The notes below the pieces were generated by a model. The model ran no database searches and was not told the origin of the DNA. It saw only the letters and a program-made list of their open reading frames with translations. From the NCBI GenBank assembly GCA_023246555.1, contig JAHFIC010000015.1, positions 1 to 16,853 of the forward strand: 16,853 nucleotides of DNA, read 5' to 3'. Below are positions 4,325 through 12,642 of the stretch, in pieces; within the stretch, counting starts at the first letter, position 1, and every line of letters starts with the position of its first letter. A program made the position numbers and the translations under genes. This DNA is from Candidatus Magasanikiibacteriota bacterium (GTDB lineage: Bacteria > Patescibacteriota > Patescibacteriia > Magasanikbacterales > UBA922).

Positions 4325-7129
4325 ATGAAAATCAGACAGGAGGTTTCTGCCTTTCATCTCACCTTGGCAGAAAAATTTTTTTCGGCGCAGATTATCGCGG
4401 GTATCACGGCGGTGATAGTCGCTTTTTTGTTTGCCGCACCAGTATTTTCACAAGAAGAGCCGGCGGCAGATGAGCCGGTGGCCGAAAAGCCAGCCGCTCA
4501 AGCGGAGGAGGCGACGCAATCCACGGCGACCGAAGCGGCTGAAGGAGTTGAAGAGCCGGCGGCAGTCATAGATGAAGAAGCGGCTGAAACCGAAGCGGCG
4601 GTTGAAGCGGATGCCGCAGTGACTACAGAAGATTTGGGTGTGTCTGAAGCGAAAATTTTACCAGATAGTCCTTTATATGGCCTCAAACGTTTTGGACGTA
4701 AGTTTCGCGAACTCATTACTATCAATCCCGTGAAAAAAGCCGAAGTGCGTTTGAAGCATGCGAGCCAGGAATTGGCCGATGCCGAACAACTTCTTGAAAA
4801 AGCGCCAGAAGATTCGGACGCCATCGCAACGGTTGTCTCATCGGTTGAAGCGTATACGGCGACCGTTCAAGATATGAGAGAAAACGTTGCTGATGTTGCC
4901 GAAAAAGTCCAGGAAGGTGATGGAAATGCCGAAGGCCTCCTCGATGATGTTTTAGATAAACAAATTAAACATCAAAAAGTTTTTCAAAAGATTGAGGATC
5001 ATCTTTTAGATCAGGTGTCACAGGGGCTGCCAGAAGATGTGCTCGAGAAAATTCGCCATGCGAAGGAGGAATCTCATACCGCGGCTGGCGAAATCATGGT
5101 GGCGATTGAAGCTGATCCAACAAAACTCGCCGAGAGAATGGATAAAGTTTTCGAGCGCCAGGCCGGCAGTCAGTTTAAGGATTTGCGCAATGTCGAAGTT
5201 TTGAAGGATTTGGAAGATTTTGTGCCAGACCAGGCCAAAGATGCCATTCGTCAGGCCGAGGAAAATGCGTTTAAGCGTTTTTCCGCACAACTCGAGAATA
5301 TCCACCCTGAAAAACGGGGGGCGCGATTTGAATCCTACGTCCGTAAATTTGACGGCGATCGAACGCGTCAGATGGAGATTTTCGACGACCTCAAACAATT
5401 TCGCGGCACGCCAACTGAAGTTCTTGATAAGATAGAGGCGGCTAAAGATATTGCCGCCAAGCGTTTCCAAGAAGAGATCGAGTCACTCGAAACAGAAGTC
5501 CAAGATCCAGAATTGCGCGAAAAAATTCGCGCGCATATGCTCGCGTCCTTTGAACAGCATGAGCCAGATGTGAAAAAATTGCGCGCAGTTGAAGAGATTC
5601 AAAAGCGAGCCGTGATTAAGAGCGAAGAAGTGAAAGCGGAAATCAAGAAACACCAGGAGGCGGGCATTGAAAAGTTTAAGGCCTCTTTTCCAGATTCTAA
5701 TTCACAGGAAGAGGTCGCGCGGTTTCAGGAGCTTTCCAGACAAATGGCTGAAAACCCGGATCCAACCACTTTTCGTCTCCTTCAAGAATTAGAAGAAAAG
5801 GTGAAGGCCGATCCGAAAAAACGAGAATTTATTGAATCCATGGAGCGCGAAGCCAAAGCAAAATTTTTGGAGCGCGCGCAAAAAGACGGTGAGGAATTTT
5901 TTAGCCAGATCGCCTCAACGAATCCCGATGATATTGAGATTTTCAAAAAATTGCAAGAGGAATTTACTTCAAATCCAGAATCATTCGTTCACCAAGGTCC
6001 GCCTGGTTTTCCGCCCGGCATGGGGCCTGAAGGTTTCGGTCCGCCGGGCATGGTTGGCGGTCCAGATGGTTTTGGCCCACCGCCAGCGGCCTTCCGGAAA
6101 TTTTTTGAGCAGGCCATTCAAAAACAAACCGATACACTGACATCCCATGTGGAGCAGCTTGAGAATCCAGAAGATTTTGTCCAGTTTCAAGAGAAGTTTC
6201 AGAGCTTGCCGCCAGAGATTGCTGAAGAGATTGCCAAGCAAAAGCGAGATTTTGGACAGATTTTCAATGATAAGCGCCGGTTTATTCTGGAAAAATCCGT
6301 TATTCAAGACGAATCTGCGTTGCGCGAGCGATTTAGCGGCGACGAGGCCGGATTTGAAGCAGAACGCCAGCGTTTGTTTGAAGAGCGATTTCAGGCGCCG
6401 GATATTTTCTGCGACGCGGCGTGTCAGGAGCGAGAAAAAGCGCATATTGAAGGGTTTCGCGGACAATTTATTGGCGGCCCGCAGGACGGACAAGGATTTA
6501 ATCAGGAGATAATGATGCAGAAATTTGGCAGTGATCCAGCCATGCGCCAGAATATCGAACGCATGATGCAGCAACAGCCACAAGGCGGATTTATGCCGCC
6601 GCAAGGTCAATCTCCAGAGTTTCGTGGGCCACGTCAAATGCCGCGGAAGCCGGAAGCGCCAAAGCCGTTTGTCGATGAAGCCGGTATTCCGATTCCAGAT
6701 CACAAAATTGAAGAAGTGAAAGCGCGAATGCGCGCTCAAAAACCGCAAAAATCTCCAGAGGAACAACAGCCGTTTTTTCGCGATGGTGAAATATCAGAAG
6801 GTGTGAAAGAGATTGAATTTACCCCGCCAGAATTTCCTAGAGATGGTCAAGCTCCTGGGGGTTCATTTCAGCCGCAATTTCCTCCGCAAGACTTTAGTCC
6901 AGATAGATTTTCTCCACAACCAAGTGATTTTAAACCAGAATCATTCGGTCCGCCGCAAGGAGAGTTTGGTCCGCCAGGAAGTGGTTCATTCCCTCAACCC
7001 CAGTTTCATGGTGAATCATTTCCGTCATTTCCTTCAGGAGACAGTGCCGGTGGTTTTAGCCCGCCATCTGGCGGTGCCGGAGAGTTCCAAGGTGGTGGAG
7101 GCAGCGGATTTGTGGCACCACCGCAATAA
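4325..7129 (+). CDS. Large exported helical-repeat protein with DUF5667-like region and Pro/Gly-rich tail
   Basis: A 934-residue protein. Residues 20-42 form a hydrophobic export signal, possibly cleaved after VFS42. An Ala/Glu/Pro-rich linker (43-105) precedes a DUF5667-like segment with the hallmark ILPDSPLYGLKRFGRKF (111-127) and INPVKKAEVRLKHASQEL. Residues about 210-690 are charged and helical with recurring units: a Pro starts a helix and a Phe follows 18 residues later in P301/F319, P363/F381 and P629/F647, with a looser copy at P497/F514. A short Gly/Pro/Phe insert (558-588) and a long Pro/Gln/Gly/Phe tail (about 711-934) look disordered. The only two cysteines are C696 and C700 (CDAAC). 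Function unknown; probably periplasmic or surface structural. The frame is intact and the start follows the promoter by about 26 nt. The transporter gene begins 3 bp after its stop. Confidence 0.88.
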   Translation: MKIRQEVSAFHLTLAEKFFSAQIIAGITAVIVAFLFAAPVFSQEEPAADEPVAEKPAAQAEEATQSTATEAAEGVEEPAAVIDEEAAETEAAVEADAAVTTEDLGVSEAKILPDSPLYGLKRFGRKFRELITINPVKKAEVRLKHASQELADAEQLLEKAPEDSDAIATVVSSVEAYTATVQDMRENVADVAEKVQEGDGNAEGLLDDVLDKQIKHQKVFQKIEDHLLDQVSQGLPEDVLEKIRHAKEESHTAAGEIMVAIEADPTKLAERMDKVFERQAGSQFKDLRNVEVLKDLEDFVPDQAKDAIRQAEENAFKRFSAQLENIHPEKRGARFESYVRKFDGDRTRQMEIFDDLKQFRGTPTEVLDKIEAAKDIAAKRFQEEIESLETEVQDPELREKIRAHMLASFEQHEPDVKKLRAVEEIQKRAVIKSEEVKAEIKKHQEAGIEKFKASFPDSNSQEEVARFQELSRQMAENPDPTTFRLLQELEEKVKADPKKREFIESMEREAKAKFLERAQKDGEEFFSQIASTNPDDIEIFKKLQEEFTSNPESFVHQGPPGFPPGMGPEGFGPPGMVGGPDGFGPPPAAFRKFFEQAIQKQTDTLTSHVEQLENPEDFVQFQEKFQSLPPEIAEEIAKQKRDFGQIFNDKRRFILEKSVIQDESALRERFSGDEAGFEAERQRLFEERFQAPDIFCDAACQEREKAHIEGFRGQFIGGPQDGQGFNQEIMMQKFGSDPAMRQNIERMMQQQPQGGFMPPQGQSPEFRGPRQMPRKPEAPKPFVDEAGIPIPDHKIEEVKARMRAQKPQKSPEEQQPFFRDGEISEGVKEIEFTPPEFPRDGQAPGGSFQPQFPPQDFSPDRFSPQPSDFKPESFGPPQGEFGPPGSGSFPQPQFHGESFPSFPSGDSAGGFSPPSGGAGEFQGGGGSGFVAPPQ

Positions 7130-7132
7130 GCT

Positions 7133-7852
7133 ATGACAACCGTGCCGCACAAGGCGGAATATGTTCATCACCAGAATCCAAATTTGGGAGCCAAATTGCG
7201 AGAAGCCGTATTCGGCATTGAAGACGGCATGGTCTCAACACTTGGATCCATCACTGGTATTGCCGCGGCGACGGAACGCCACTTTATTATCATTCTTTCT
7301 GGTCTTGTTATCGTGGCTGTCGAGTCCATTTCCATGGCTGTTGGGTCGTATCTTTCGAGTAAATCTGAGCGTGCGGTGAACGAACGCAAGCTCCGTGAGG
7401 AGCGGACAGAGTTGAAGCAATATCCAGAAGAAGAGAAGCGAGAACTCGTTGAGATGTACACCCACGATGGGTGGCCGAGCGACCTGGCTAGTTCAATGGC
7501 TGAATGGGCGTCCACAGACAAGGAATTGATGTTGAAAGAAATGGCATATCGGGAACTGAAAATCATTCCAGAAAATTTAGAGCGGCCGTTTAACAATGGG
7601 ACCATTATGGGTGTTTCGTATGTTGTTGGTGGCGCCATTCCGCTGTTCCCTTATTTCTTTTTTTCTTTTGAAACTGCCATTGTAGCATCTGTTGGTGTTA
7701 CACTTGCTGGGCTTTTTTTCGTTGGGGCGATGACAACGAAGTTTTCCTATCGTACATGGTGGAAAGCCGGACTTGAAATGCTGCTCTTAGCAGGGATCGC
7801 CGCGGGCGTTGGATATGGTGTCGGACAAATAGCTGATCGTTGGCTTCAGTAG
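7133..7852 (+). CDS. VIT1/CCC1 family membrane transporter
   Basis: A 239-residue membrane protein with the VIT family plan: a paired N-terminal motif REAVFGIEDGMVSTLGSITG, then a second helix ending ESISMAVGSYLSSKSE (the conserved Met and G-x-Y-x-S), a cytosolic Glu/Met-rich helical insert (about 84-145), and three further membrane helices, the last ending near the C-terminus. Characterised relatives move Fe2+ or Mn2+ across membranes, usually by proton exchange, with the Glu/Met-rich insert binding metal. Substrate here is unproven. It starts 3 bp after the stop of the large exported protein and has no Shine-Dalgarno site, so co-translation from the strong upstream promoter is likely. Its stop is 6 bp from the convergent methyltransferase gene, with no terminator between them. 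Confidence 0.9.
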   Translation: MTTVPHKAEYVHHQNPNLGAKLREAVFGIEDGMVSTLGSITGIAAATERHFIIILSGLVIVAVESISMAVGSYLSSKSERAVNERKLREERTELKQYPEEEKRELVEMYTHDGWPSDLASSMAEWASTDKELMLKEMAYRELKIIPENLERPFNNGTIMGVSYVVGGAIPLFPYFFFSFETAIVASVGVTLAGLFFVGAMTTKFSYRTWWKAGLEMLLLAGIAAGVGYGVGQIADRWLQ

Positions 7853-7858
7853 ATTTGT

Positions 7859-8944
7859 TTATTGGATTTTTCGAAATATTTTAATTTCTCGTCCAACGTA
7901 CTGGTTGGGTCGCGCATAAAAGAATTTTTTTTCCTCTCTCATCGAGGCGTTTAGCTCAACACGGATCCAGGTTGTGTCGTGTCGGAACGTTGGAATAATC
8001 ATAACGATGAGACCGTCTCGTTTTAAAATTTCTTTAAAAGATTCAAGAGATTCGGTGTACAGTGTGCCAAGCTCTACGGCGGCTTTCTTGAGAAAGTCAA
8101 TCGGTTCACGTCCGTGAAGCGGCTTACCTAGGTATGGTTCCGTAACAATAACATCAACTGACTGTGGTAGTAATTTTTTTTTAAGCATTCGAGCGTCCGA
8201 ACAAAAAAGTTTTGGTAATTTGATTTTGGTGTCTGGACGGTTCTCCTGTAGCCATTTCAAATTTTTTTTTGTCTGAGCAATCGCGTTCTCGGCGGCATCG
8301 CTTCCAAGAAGATGCGTGTATCCCATGAGCGTAGCTTCCATAAGAATCGTGCCCGAGCCGCAAAATGGATCGAGGATAACGGCGTCTTGTTCCGCCTCAG
8401 AGAGGTTGATCATAATTTGCGCCAATTTTGGAGGGAGCATGCCGCTTGTTGTGTCTCTCCCCGGCCGTCCGTAGTCTCGCGCTCCCAGCGCTTCGATGGG
8501 CTGTATTGCTTCGGTGACAAATACCGCATCATCAAGAATCGTAAGGTCTCCACCGAGTTGGACAAGGTCGTTGTGAAGGATGGTCGCGGTGTTTTTCGGT
8601 TCAATATATCGAACGGATTTGCCGTCAGCTTTCAATATTTTTTTTATCCGCATCGCCATATCGTGTGATGTGTTGGAAAGAGAAAAGAGAATCTTTCCTG
8701 TCGGCTGTGCACTTATAAGGTGACGTTCGATTGGCTGTGCGATTTGTCTCCCAATTTTTATCGTTCCGCCAAGGCGTTTTATGAGATGTTCAGCGTTGAG
8801 TCTGTCATCAGTTTCAGTAACCATATATGGAGCCTGGTTCCATCGAATAGTGTAGGACACATGGAAAAGACCCAACACGGCTTGGATTTCCGCAGAGGAA
8901 ATGTCTGGGTGTTTTCCAAGAAAAAAGAGGTAGCGTTCCGTCAT
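7859..8944 (-). CDS. TRM11-like SAM-dependent RNA/DNA methyltransferase
   Basis: A 361-residue protein. An N-terminal segment of about 150 residues with KADGKSVRYIEPKNTATILHN resembles the THUMP-linked part of TRM11/Trm-G10 proteins. ARDYGRPGRDTTSGMLPPKL (from about residue 155) precedes the Rossmann methyltransferase domain with motif I DPFCGSGTILMEA (about 192-204), an acidic motif II (GSDAAENAI) and catalytic motif IV TEPYLGKP (about 268-275), a variant of the DPPY form used for N-methylation of bases. Relatives methylate the exocyclic amine of tRNA guanosine-10; the substrate here is inferred only. The start at 8944 is fixed by an ATGA overlap with the preceding pilus-operon gene; the frame is open upstream to 9010 but that would lie wholly inside the neighbour. 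It is the last gene of the pilB operon in this window. Confidence 0.88.
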   Translation of the reverse strand: MTERYLFFLGKHPDISSAEIQAVLGLFHVSYTIRWNQAPYMVTETDDRLNAEHLIKRLGGTIKIGRQIAQPIERHLISAQPTGKILFSLSNTSHDMAMRIKKILKADGKSVRYIEPKNTATILHNDLVQLGGDLTILDDAVFVTEAIQPIEALGARDYGRPGRDTTSGMLPPKLAQIMINLSEAEQDAVILDPFCGSGTILMEATLMGYTHLLGSDAAENAIAQTKKNLKWLQENRPDTKIKLPKLFCSDARMLKKKLLPQSVDVIVTEPYLGKPLHGREPIDFLKKAAVELGTLYTESLESFKEILKRDGLIVMIIPTFRHDTTWIRVELNASMREEKKFFYARPNQYVGREIKIFRKIQ

Positions 8945-9291
8945 AACGCTGGAGTGGTCGATGTGGCGGTCGAGGGAGTAGTGAGTGATATGCCCAGAAA
9001 TGGATCCCAAAAAACACCAGACACGCGTGGAGCGTATTTTTTATTCCCAAAAGCACTCACGCGCTGGAGGCGTTCGAAGTCAATCGCCGAAGTTCCAAGC
9101 TCTGATTTCAAGAGAATGATACTTTCAACCCGTCCAATGGATTGGTAGATATCGGTGTACACAAAAATGACTGCTTGAAATATCATGAATGCCATAAGGC
9201 CAATCATGAAGATATTCACGAGTCGAAGCAGTCGTACATATTTGTATTCGGTGAAGGATGGTCTTTTGTTTATCAGAAAAGGAAATTTCAT
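8941..9291 (-). CDS. Small membrane protein in the pilP position of the T4P operon
   Basis: A 116-residue protein: a basic N-terminus, one membrane helix at about residues 25-46 (NIFMIGLMAFMIFQAVIFVY), a predicted helical segment, then a short extracytoplasmic section ending in a Thr/Ser/Pro-rich tail (TTPSTATSTTPAL). No lipobox Cys, so it is not a typical PilP lipoprotein. Its position directly after pilO (11-bp gap) and its coupling to the methyltransferase gene by an ATGA overlap place it in the T4P operon. I do not recognise a named family; a PilP-like or accessory inner-membrane role is inference from position. Confidence 0.75.
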   Translation of the reverse strand: MKFPFLINKRPSFTEYKYVRLLRLVNIFMIGLMAFMIFQAVIFVYTDIYQSIGRVESIILLKSELGTSAIDFERLQRVSAFGNKKYAPRVSGVFWDPFLGISLTTPSTATSTTPAL

Positions 9292-9302
9292 AATGGGATG
9301 TT

Positions 9303-9872
9303 TCAGGGTTTTTTTTTGATGTAAATTTTTGCGTCAAAACGAAGAGCCAGTGTTTCGTCTGTCTCCTGTCGTGGAAGCTGTTTTTTCTCCCAGGTCATTC
9401 TGTCTATGAATACATAGTAAGGAAGTTTTTCCAGCGCTTCAATGTAGCGCATGTGGCTACCAAATCCCCCTTGGTTGGTAAAAGAAAAAATGACAAACGG
9501 AAGTTTTGGGCTTTTCGGATTTTTTTCTGCTTCGTGGTATGCAATGGTGAATGATTGCTGTACTCCTTCTTTTTCCGCCAAGGCTTCAAACTCAGTAATA
9601 AGACGGAGCTCTTCCCCTTCAGATATGACCGCACGGTCATATATGGCTGCGGTGGCAGTAAGATCATCCAAGCGCACAATGGATTGGCGCAGCTGTTTGG
9701 CGCGCTGGTATTGTACCTCAAGAAATTTTTCTGTCTCAAAAATTTTTTGCTCCAGCGTAGTAATTTTTTTTATGGTTGGAAGAATAATAAAAACAATAAT
9801 GCAGATGCTCATCGTGGCCATGATTGAGATAAGGGCGACAATCCGGTGTTTAATGGGAACGAGAAACCGCAT
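9303..9872 (-). CDS. pilO: Type IV pilus inner-membrane alignment protein PilO
   Basis: A 189-residue protein with the PilO layout: short cytosolic N-terminus, one membrane helix (about 12-33), a coiled coil (about 35-70, KITTLEQKIFETEKFLEVQY), and a ferredoxin-like periplasmic domain where GGFGSHMRYIEALEKLPYYV matches the usual PilO/GspM pattern of G-x-F-x-x-hh-x-hh-x-x-Leu. PilO pairs with PilN to link the cytoplasmic PilM ring to the outer parts of the pilus machine. It starts 2 bp after the pilN stop and is followed 11 bp later by the small membrane protein. A run of nine T (plus strand, 9309-9317) near its 3' end encodes part of the terminal Lys-rich IKKKP. Confidence 0.85.
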   Translation of the reverse strand: MRFLVPIKHRIVALISIMATMSICIIVFIILPTIKKITTLEQKIFETEKFLEVQYQRAKQLRQSIVRLDDLTATAAIYDRAVISEGEELRLITEFEALAEKEGVQQSFTIAYHEAEKNPKSPKLPFVIFSFTNQGGFGSHMRYIEALEKLPYYVFIDRMTWEKKQLPRQETDETLALRFDAKIYIKKKP

Positions 9873-9874
9873 AA

Positions 9875-10402
9875 TTATTTCATAAGAACAAGGAGGGAGA
9901 AAGAGGGGTGCTCTTTGCTCGTCAATTGGTCTAAAGGAATCGTGACTGACGCGATCAGGGGTAATTTTTGAAGTTCAGTTTGCAAGAGTAAAAGATCATT
10001 TCGTGTTTGGGCGGTGCCGGCGAGCGTTATTGTTTTCCCGGGTATATCAATCGTCATGTTTTTCAGGATAATGTTTTTTGGAATGGCGTTCGTGAGCGGC
10101 GGAATAATTTGCGACCACATGGTGTACTGCTTTTGTAGCACGTCTGTACGAAGAAGGATGGTGTTAATTGATTGGATACGGGTATTTTTCTTCACCTGCT
10201 CATGAGAGACCAGCGTGAGATTCATCGAGAGGTCGTTCAAGTGATCTTCCAGGAACCAATTCCCTCCAAGAAACATGATGCCGACGATCGCTAAAATAAA
10301 TACAAACAATTCTACGGTGTTTCGCGTGAATTGCGCGTACACCAATCGTTCGATGAGGGCGCGTTTTTCTGGGGAGAGGAGATTGAGTCGAAGTGGCATC
10401 AT
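9875..10402 (-). CDS. pilN: Type IV pilus inner-membrane protein PilN
   Basis: A 175-residue protein. The N-terminal LRLNLLSPEKR matches the short cytoplasmic INLLP motif by which PilN docks onto PilM. A membrane helix follows (about 33-52), then a coiled coil and a periplasmic domain with IPKNIILKNMTIDIPGKTITLAGTAQ, the usual PilN signature. Two adjacent in-frame ATG codons (10402 and 10399) are possible starts. It lies between pilM (10-bp gap) and pilO (2-bp gap), the order found in most T4P systems. Confidence 0.9.
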   Translation of the reverse strand: MMPLRLNLLSPEKRALIERLVYAQFTRNTVELFVFILAIVGIMFLGGNWFLEDHLNDLSMNLTLVSHEQVKKNTRIQSINTILLRTDVLQKQYTMWSQIIPPLTNAIPKNIILKNMTIDIPGKTITLAGTAQTRNDLLLLQTELQKLPLIASVTIPLDQLTSKEHPSFSLLVLMK

Positions 10403-10411
10403 AACGTGGTT

Positions 10412-11515
10412 TTATATGGTATCCCGGAGAAAGAATGGATTTGCCGACGCACGAATTGCAAGACCAATCACCACGGCGAACCGGAGGGATTCTTCGGGGG
10501 AGAGTGGTGGTGATTTTTTTGAAGAAAGGTTTTTCCAGACATTTCCCGGACGAGTTGTTGTCTTTAATTTTAACGACAAAACCCGATCCAATCGTTTCAT
10601 CATTGCTCCGCCTCCGCACATCGTAATGTGGGTGATCGGGTTAGTGTCAGAGAAGTGAGTGGTGTAGAATTGCATGCTTTTTTGTATTTCTTTTGTGAGA
10701 ATCTCGGCGCTTCGTGTGAGTGATGTCCAGCAAACCACTTGATTTTTTGTATAGGCAAGTCCGGTAGTGATTTTTTGTTTCTCTGCTTCTTGATATGGGA
10801 GTTTACACTCGCGCGCAAGTGCATCGGTAATGTATTCTCCGGAAAATGGCAGAGATACGGTGAATTGTATTTGATCATGGTCATAGACCGTGAGACTCGA
10901 TCGCGTGGCTCCAAGGTTCAAAATACCACGCGCCTCATGGGTATATGTTTTTTGGGCAGTGATCATCGCACGAGTAAGTGCGATCGCTTCTGGTTCGAGC
11001 GCGATAACGCCGAGTCCCAAGCTTTCAAGAAGATGCGTGTACATATCCGCAATGCGTTTTGGAACCGCGGTGACGAGTATCGATGTCTTTTCGCCTTGTT
11101 CTTCCCCGGATGTGGCTTGCCAGTCAATGTAATAATCATCTTCCCCAAAGGGGATATGTCGGTGTGCGGCATCGTTGATATCCTCCTCAATGACGTCCGT
11201 TAATTTTTTTTGTATATCAATGCGTTTAATAAATGCTTGTGTGTCTGGGATGGATGCCACCACCCATTGGCTTCGAATGGGCTTTTTGCTTGTCCTCGCA
11301 TCGTATAACAGATGTACGAGGTATTTTTTTACCTTTTCGGGTTCTTGGATAATACCATCGATGATTAATCCTTTGGGGAGTTTTGTTGAACGGCAGGCTG
11401 CGACCTCATAGGATCGATGTCCGCGTCGCCGCGAGGTATTTGTGAGTTGAAGCATTTTGATCGACAGATCGCCAATATCAAGACCGAATGCGCCAGGGAA
11501 AGGATTGAGGAACAT
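10412..11515 (-). CDS. pilM: Type IV pilus assembly protein PilM (actin-like ATPase)
   Basis: A 367-residue cytosolic actin-fold protein. The phosphate-1-like motif GLDIGDLSIKMLQL is at residues 11-24; LPKGLIIDGIIQEPEKV and SILVTAVPKRIADMY are typical PilM segments; GILNLGATRSSLTVYDHDQI is the second phosphate-binding strand-turn; and PITHITMCGGGAMMKRLDRV is the adenosine-binding GGG motif. PilM forms the cytoplasmic ring that binds PilN's tail and couples to the PilB motor and PilC. A weak Shine-Dalgarno (AAAGGA) lies about 11 nt before the ATG at 11515. It lies 15 bp downstream of pilC. Confidence 0.95.
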   Translation of the reverse strand: MFLNPFPGAFGLDIGDLSIKMLQLTNTSRRRGHRSYEVAACRSTKLPKGLIIDGIIQEPEKVKKYLVHLLYDARTSKKPIRSQWVVASIPDTQAFIKRIDIQKKLTDVIEEDINDAAHRHIPFGEDDYYIDWQATSGEEQGEKTSILVTAVPKRIADMYTHLLESLGLGVIALEPEAIALTRAMITAQKTYTHEARGILNLGATRSSLTVYDHDQIQFTVSLPFSGEYITDALARECKLPYQEAEKQKITTGLAYTKNQVVCWTSLTRSAEILTKEIQKSMQFYTTHFSDTNPITHITMCGGGAMMKRLDRVLSLKLKTTTRPGNVWKNLSSKKSPPLSPEESLRFAVVIGLAIRASANPFFLRDTI

Positions 11516-11530
11516 ATCGATTTATTTCCT

Positions 11531-12631
11531 TTAGAAATTCTGTACCAGACTGTACATTGGCATAATAATCGCCACCGCGACTCCGGCAATGGCTACGCCC
11601 AGTGTAACGATAATAATTGGTTCGATGATGGTAGCAAAGTTTTTCATGGTTTTGTCCACCTCGTCACTGTAAAATTCAGATATATTCGTTAAAAGATCGA
11701 CAACTTGGCCAGACCGCTCGCCGACCATGATCATTTCCGTAACGATCGGTGGAAAAAGTTGGTGATGCTCGCGAAGAATGGCCGATACCGCCTCTCCGGT
11801 CTTTATTTTTTTTGCGGCCGCATGAAGAGCTTCCTGGTACAGTAGATTGGTACACGTATTTGCCGTGATATCGACCGCATCAATAATGGGGATCGTGCTT
11901 TTCAAAAGCGAGGAAAGCGTTAGCGAAAATTGGGCAAGGTTAATTTGTTGTATCACGGGTCCGATGATTGGCAAGCGCAAAAGCAGGGCGTGAATATGAT
12001 GGTGGAAACTCGGCGATTTTTTTAGAAGGATGGTAAAACCGCCAATGATGATTACGGCGATGGCGCCTATGAGTATGAGGTGCACGGGATTTTCAAGAAA
12101 ATTGATCAGGGTGATAAGGATACGCGTTGCGAGCGGAAGTTCAGCATCGAATTCTTCAAAAATGTCAATGAGCTTTGGGAGGACAACGGTGGCCATCATG
12201 ACACCGATACCACTCATGGCAATGAGGATAACGGCTGGGTAAATCATCGCACTTCGGATTGATGCATTGAGCGCCTTCGTTTTTTGCATCTGCCGCACGA
12301 TCTGTTTGAGTGATTCATCAAGCGTGCCAGACACCTCACCGGCCTCAATCATCCTCACATACATGGTGGGAAAGACGTCTGGATAGGTGCCGAGAACCTC
12401 GGAAAGAGATTTCCCTGCCTCGACATCTTGTTGGACGAGTTCAATGATTTTTTTAAATTTTTTGTTTGCCATTTCTTTACTCAAAATCTCAAGGGATTCA
12501 ACGATGGAAAGACTCGCGTGGATCATGGTTCGCAAATGGTCCAAAAAAAAGATTTTTTGAACAAAAGATATTCGTGCGGTGTGCTCCGCGATCCAAAGAT
12601 TTATGGCCGTCAAACGCTCGCGTATTGTCAT
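11531..12631 (-). CDS. pilC: Type IV pilus platform protein PilC
   Basis: A 366-residue inner-membrane protein with two T2SSF domains: the first at about residues 25-150 (with VEAGKSLSEVLGTYPDVFP and MIEAGEVSGTLDESL), the second at about 228-350 (with KTGEAVSAILREHHQLFP and MIMVGERSGQVVDLL). Membrane helices follow each (about 148-170, 190-212 and 340-362). It is shorter than typical PilC (about 400) because it begins close to the first domain. PilC is turned by the PilB motor to insert or extract pilins. It begins 11 bp after the pilB stop. Confidence 0.96.
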   Translation of the reverse strand: MTIRERLTAINLWIAEHTARISFVQKIFFLDHLRTMIHASLSIVESLEILSKEMANKKFKKIIELVQQDVEAGKSLSEVLGTYPDVFPTMYVRMIEAGEVSGTLDESLKQIVRQMQKTKALNASIRSAMIYPAVILIAMSGIGVMMATVVLPKLIDIFEEFDAELPLATRILITLINFLENPVHLILIGAIAVIIIGGFTILLKKSPSFHHHIHALLLRLPIIGPVIQQINLAQFSLTLSSLLKSTIPIIDAVDITANTCTNLLYQEALHAAAKKIKTGEAVSAILREHHQLFPPIVTEMIMVGERSGQVVDLLTNISEFYSDEVDKTMKNFATIIEPIIIVTLGVAIAGVAVAIIMPMYSLVQNF

Positions 12632-12642
12632 ATGACTGTAGG

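Noticed and set aside
5018..5470. A 150-codon minus-strand open frame opposite the same gene
   Set aside because: No recognisable domain, no upstream promoter or ribosome site, and the plus-strand frame is continuous here.
5981..6766. A 261-codon open frame on the minus strand opposite the large exported protein
   Set aside because: It is rich in Leu, Arg, Phe and Lys, with no domain or start signal, and is explained by the Gln/Glu/Lys-rich codon pattern of the plus-strand gene, which has intact promoter, signal peptide and DUF5667-like region.
7168..7638. A 156-codon minus-strand open frame opposite the VIT1-like gene
   Set aside because: Ser/Arg-rich composition typical of antisense shadows; the plus-strand product is a clear VIT family protein.
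7853..7858. A bidirectional terminator between the convergent VIT1-like and methyltransferase genes
   Set aside because: Only 6 bp separate the two stops and I found no stem in either direction; overlapping 3' ends are more likely.
9309..9317. A run of nine T as a terminator
   Set aside because: It is inside the pilO coding sequence on the minus strand (Lys codons), there is no hairpin before it, and no plus-strand gene ends there.
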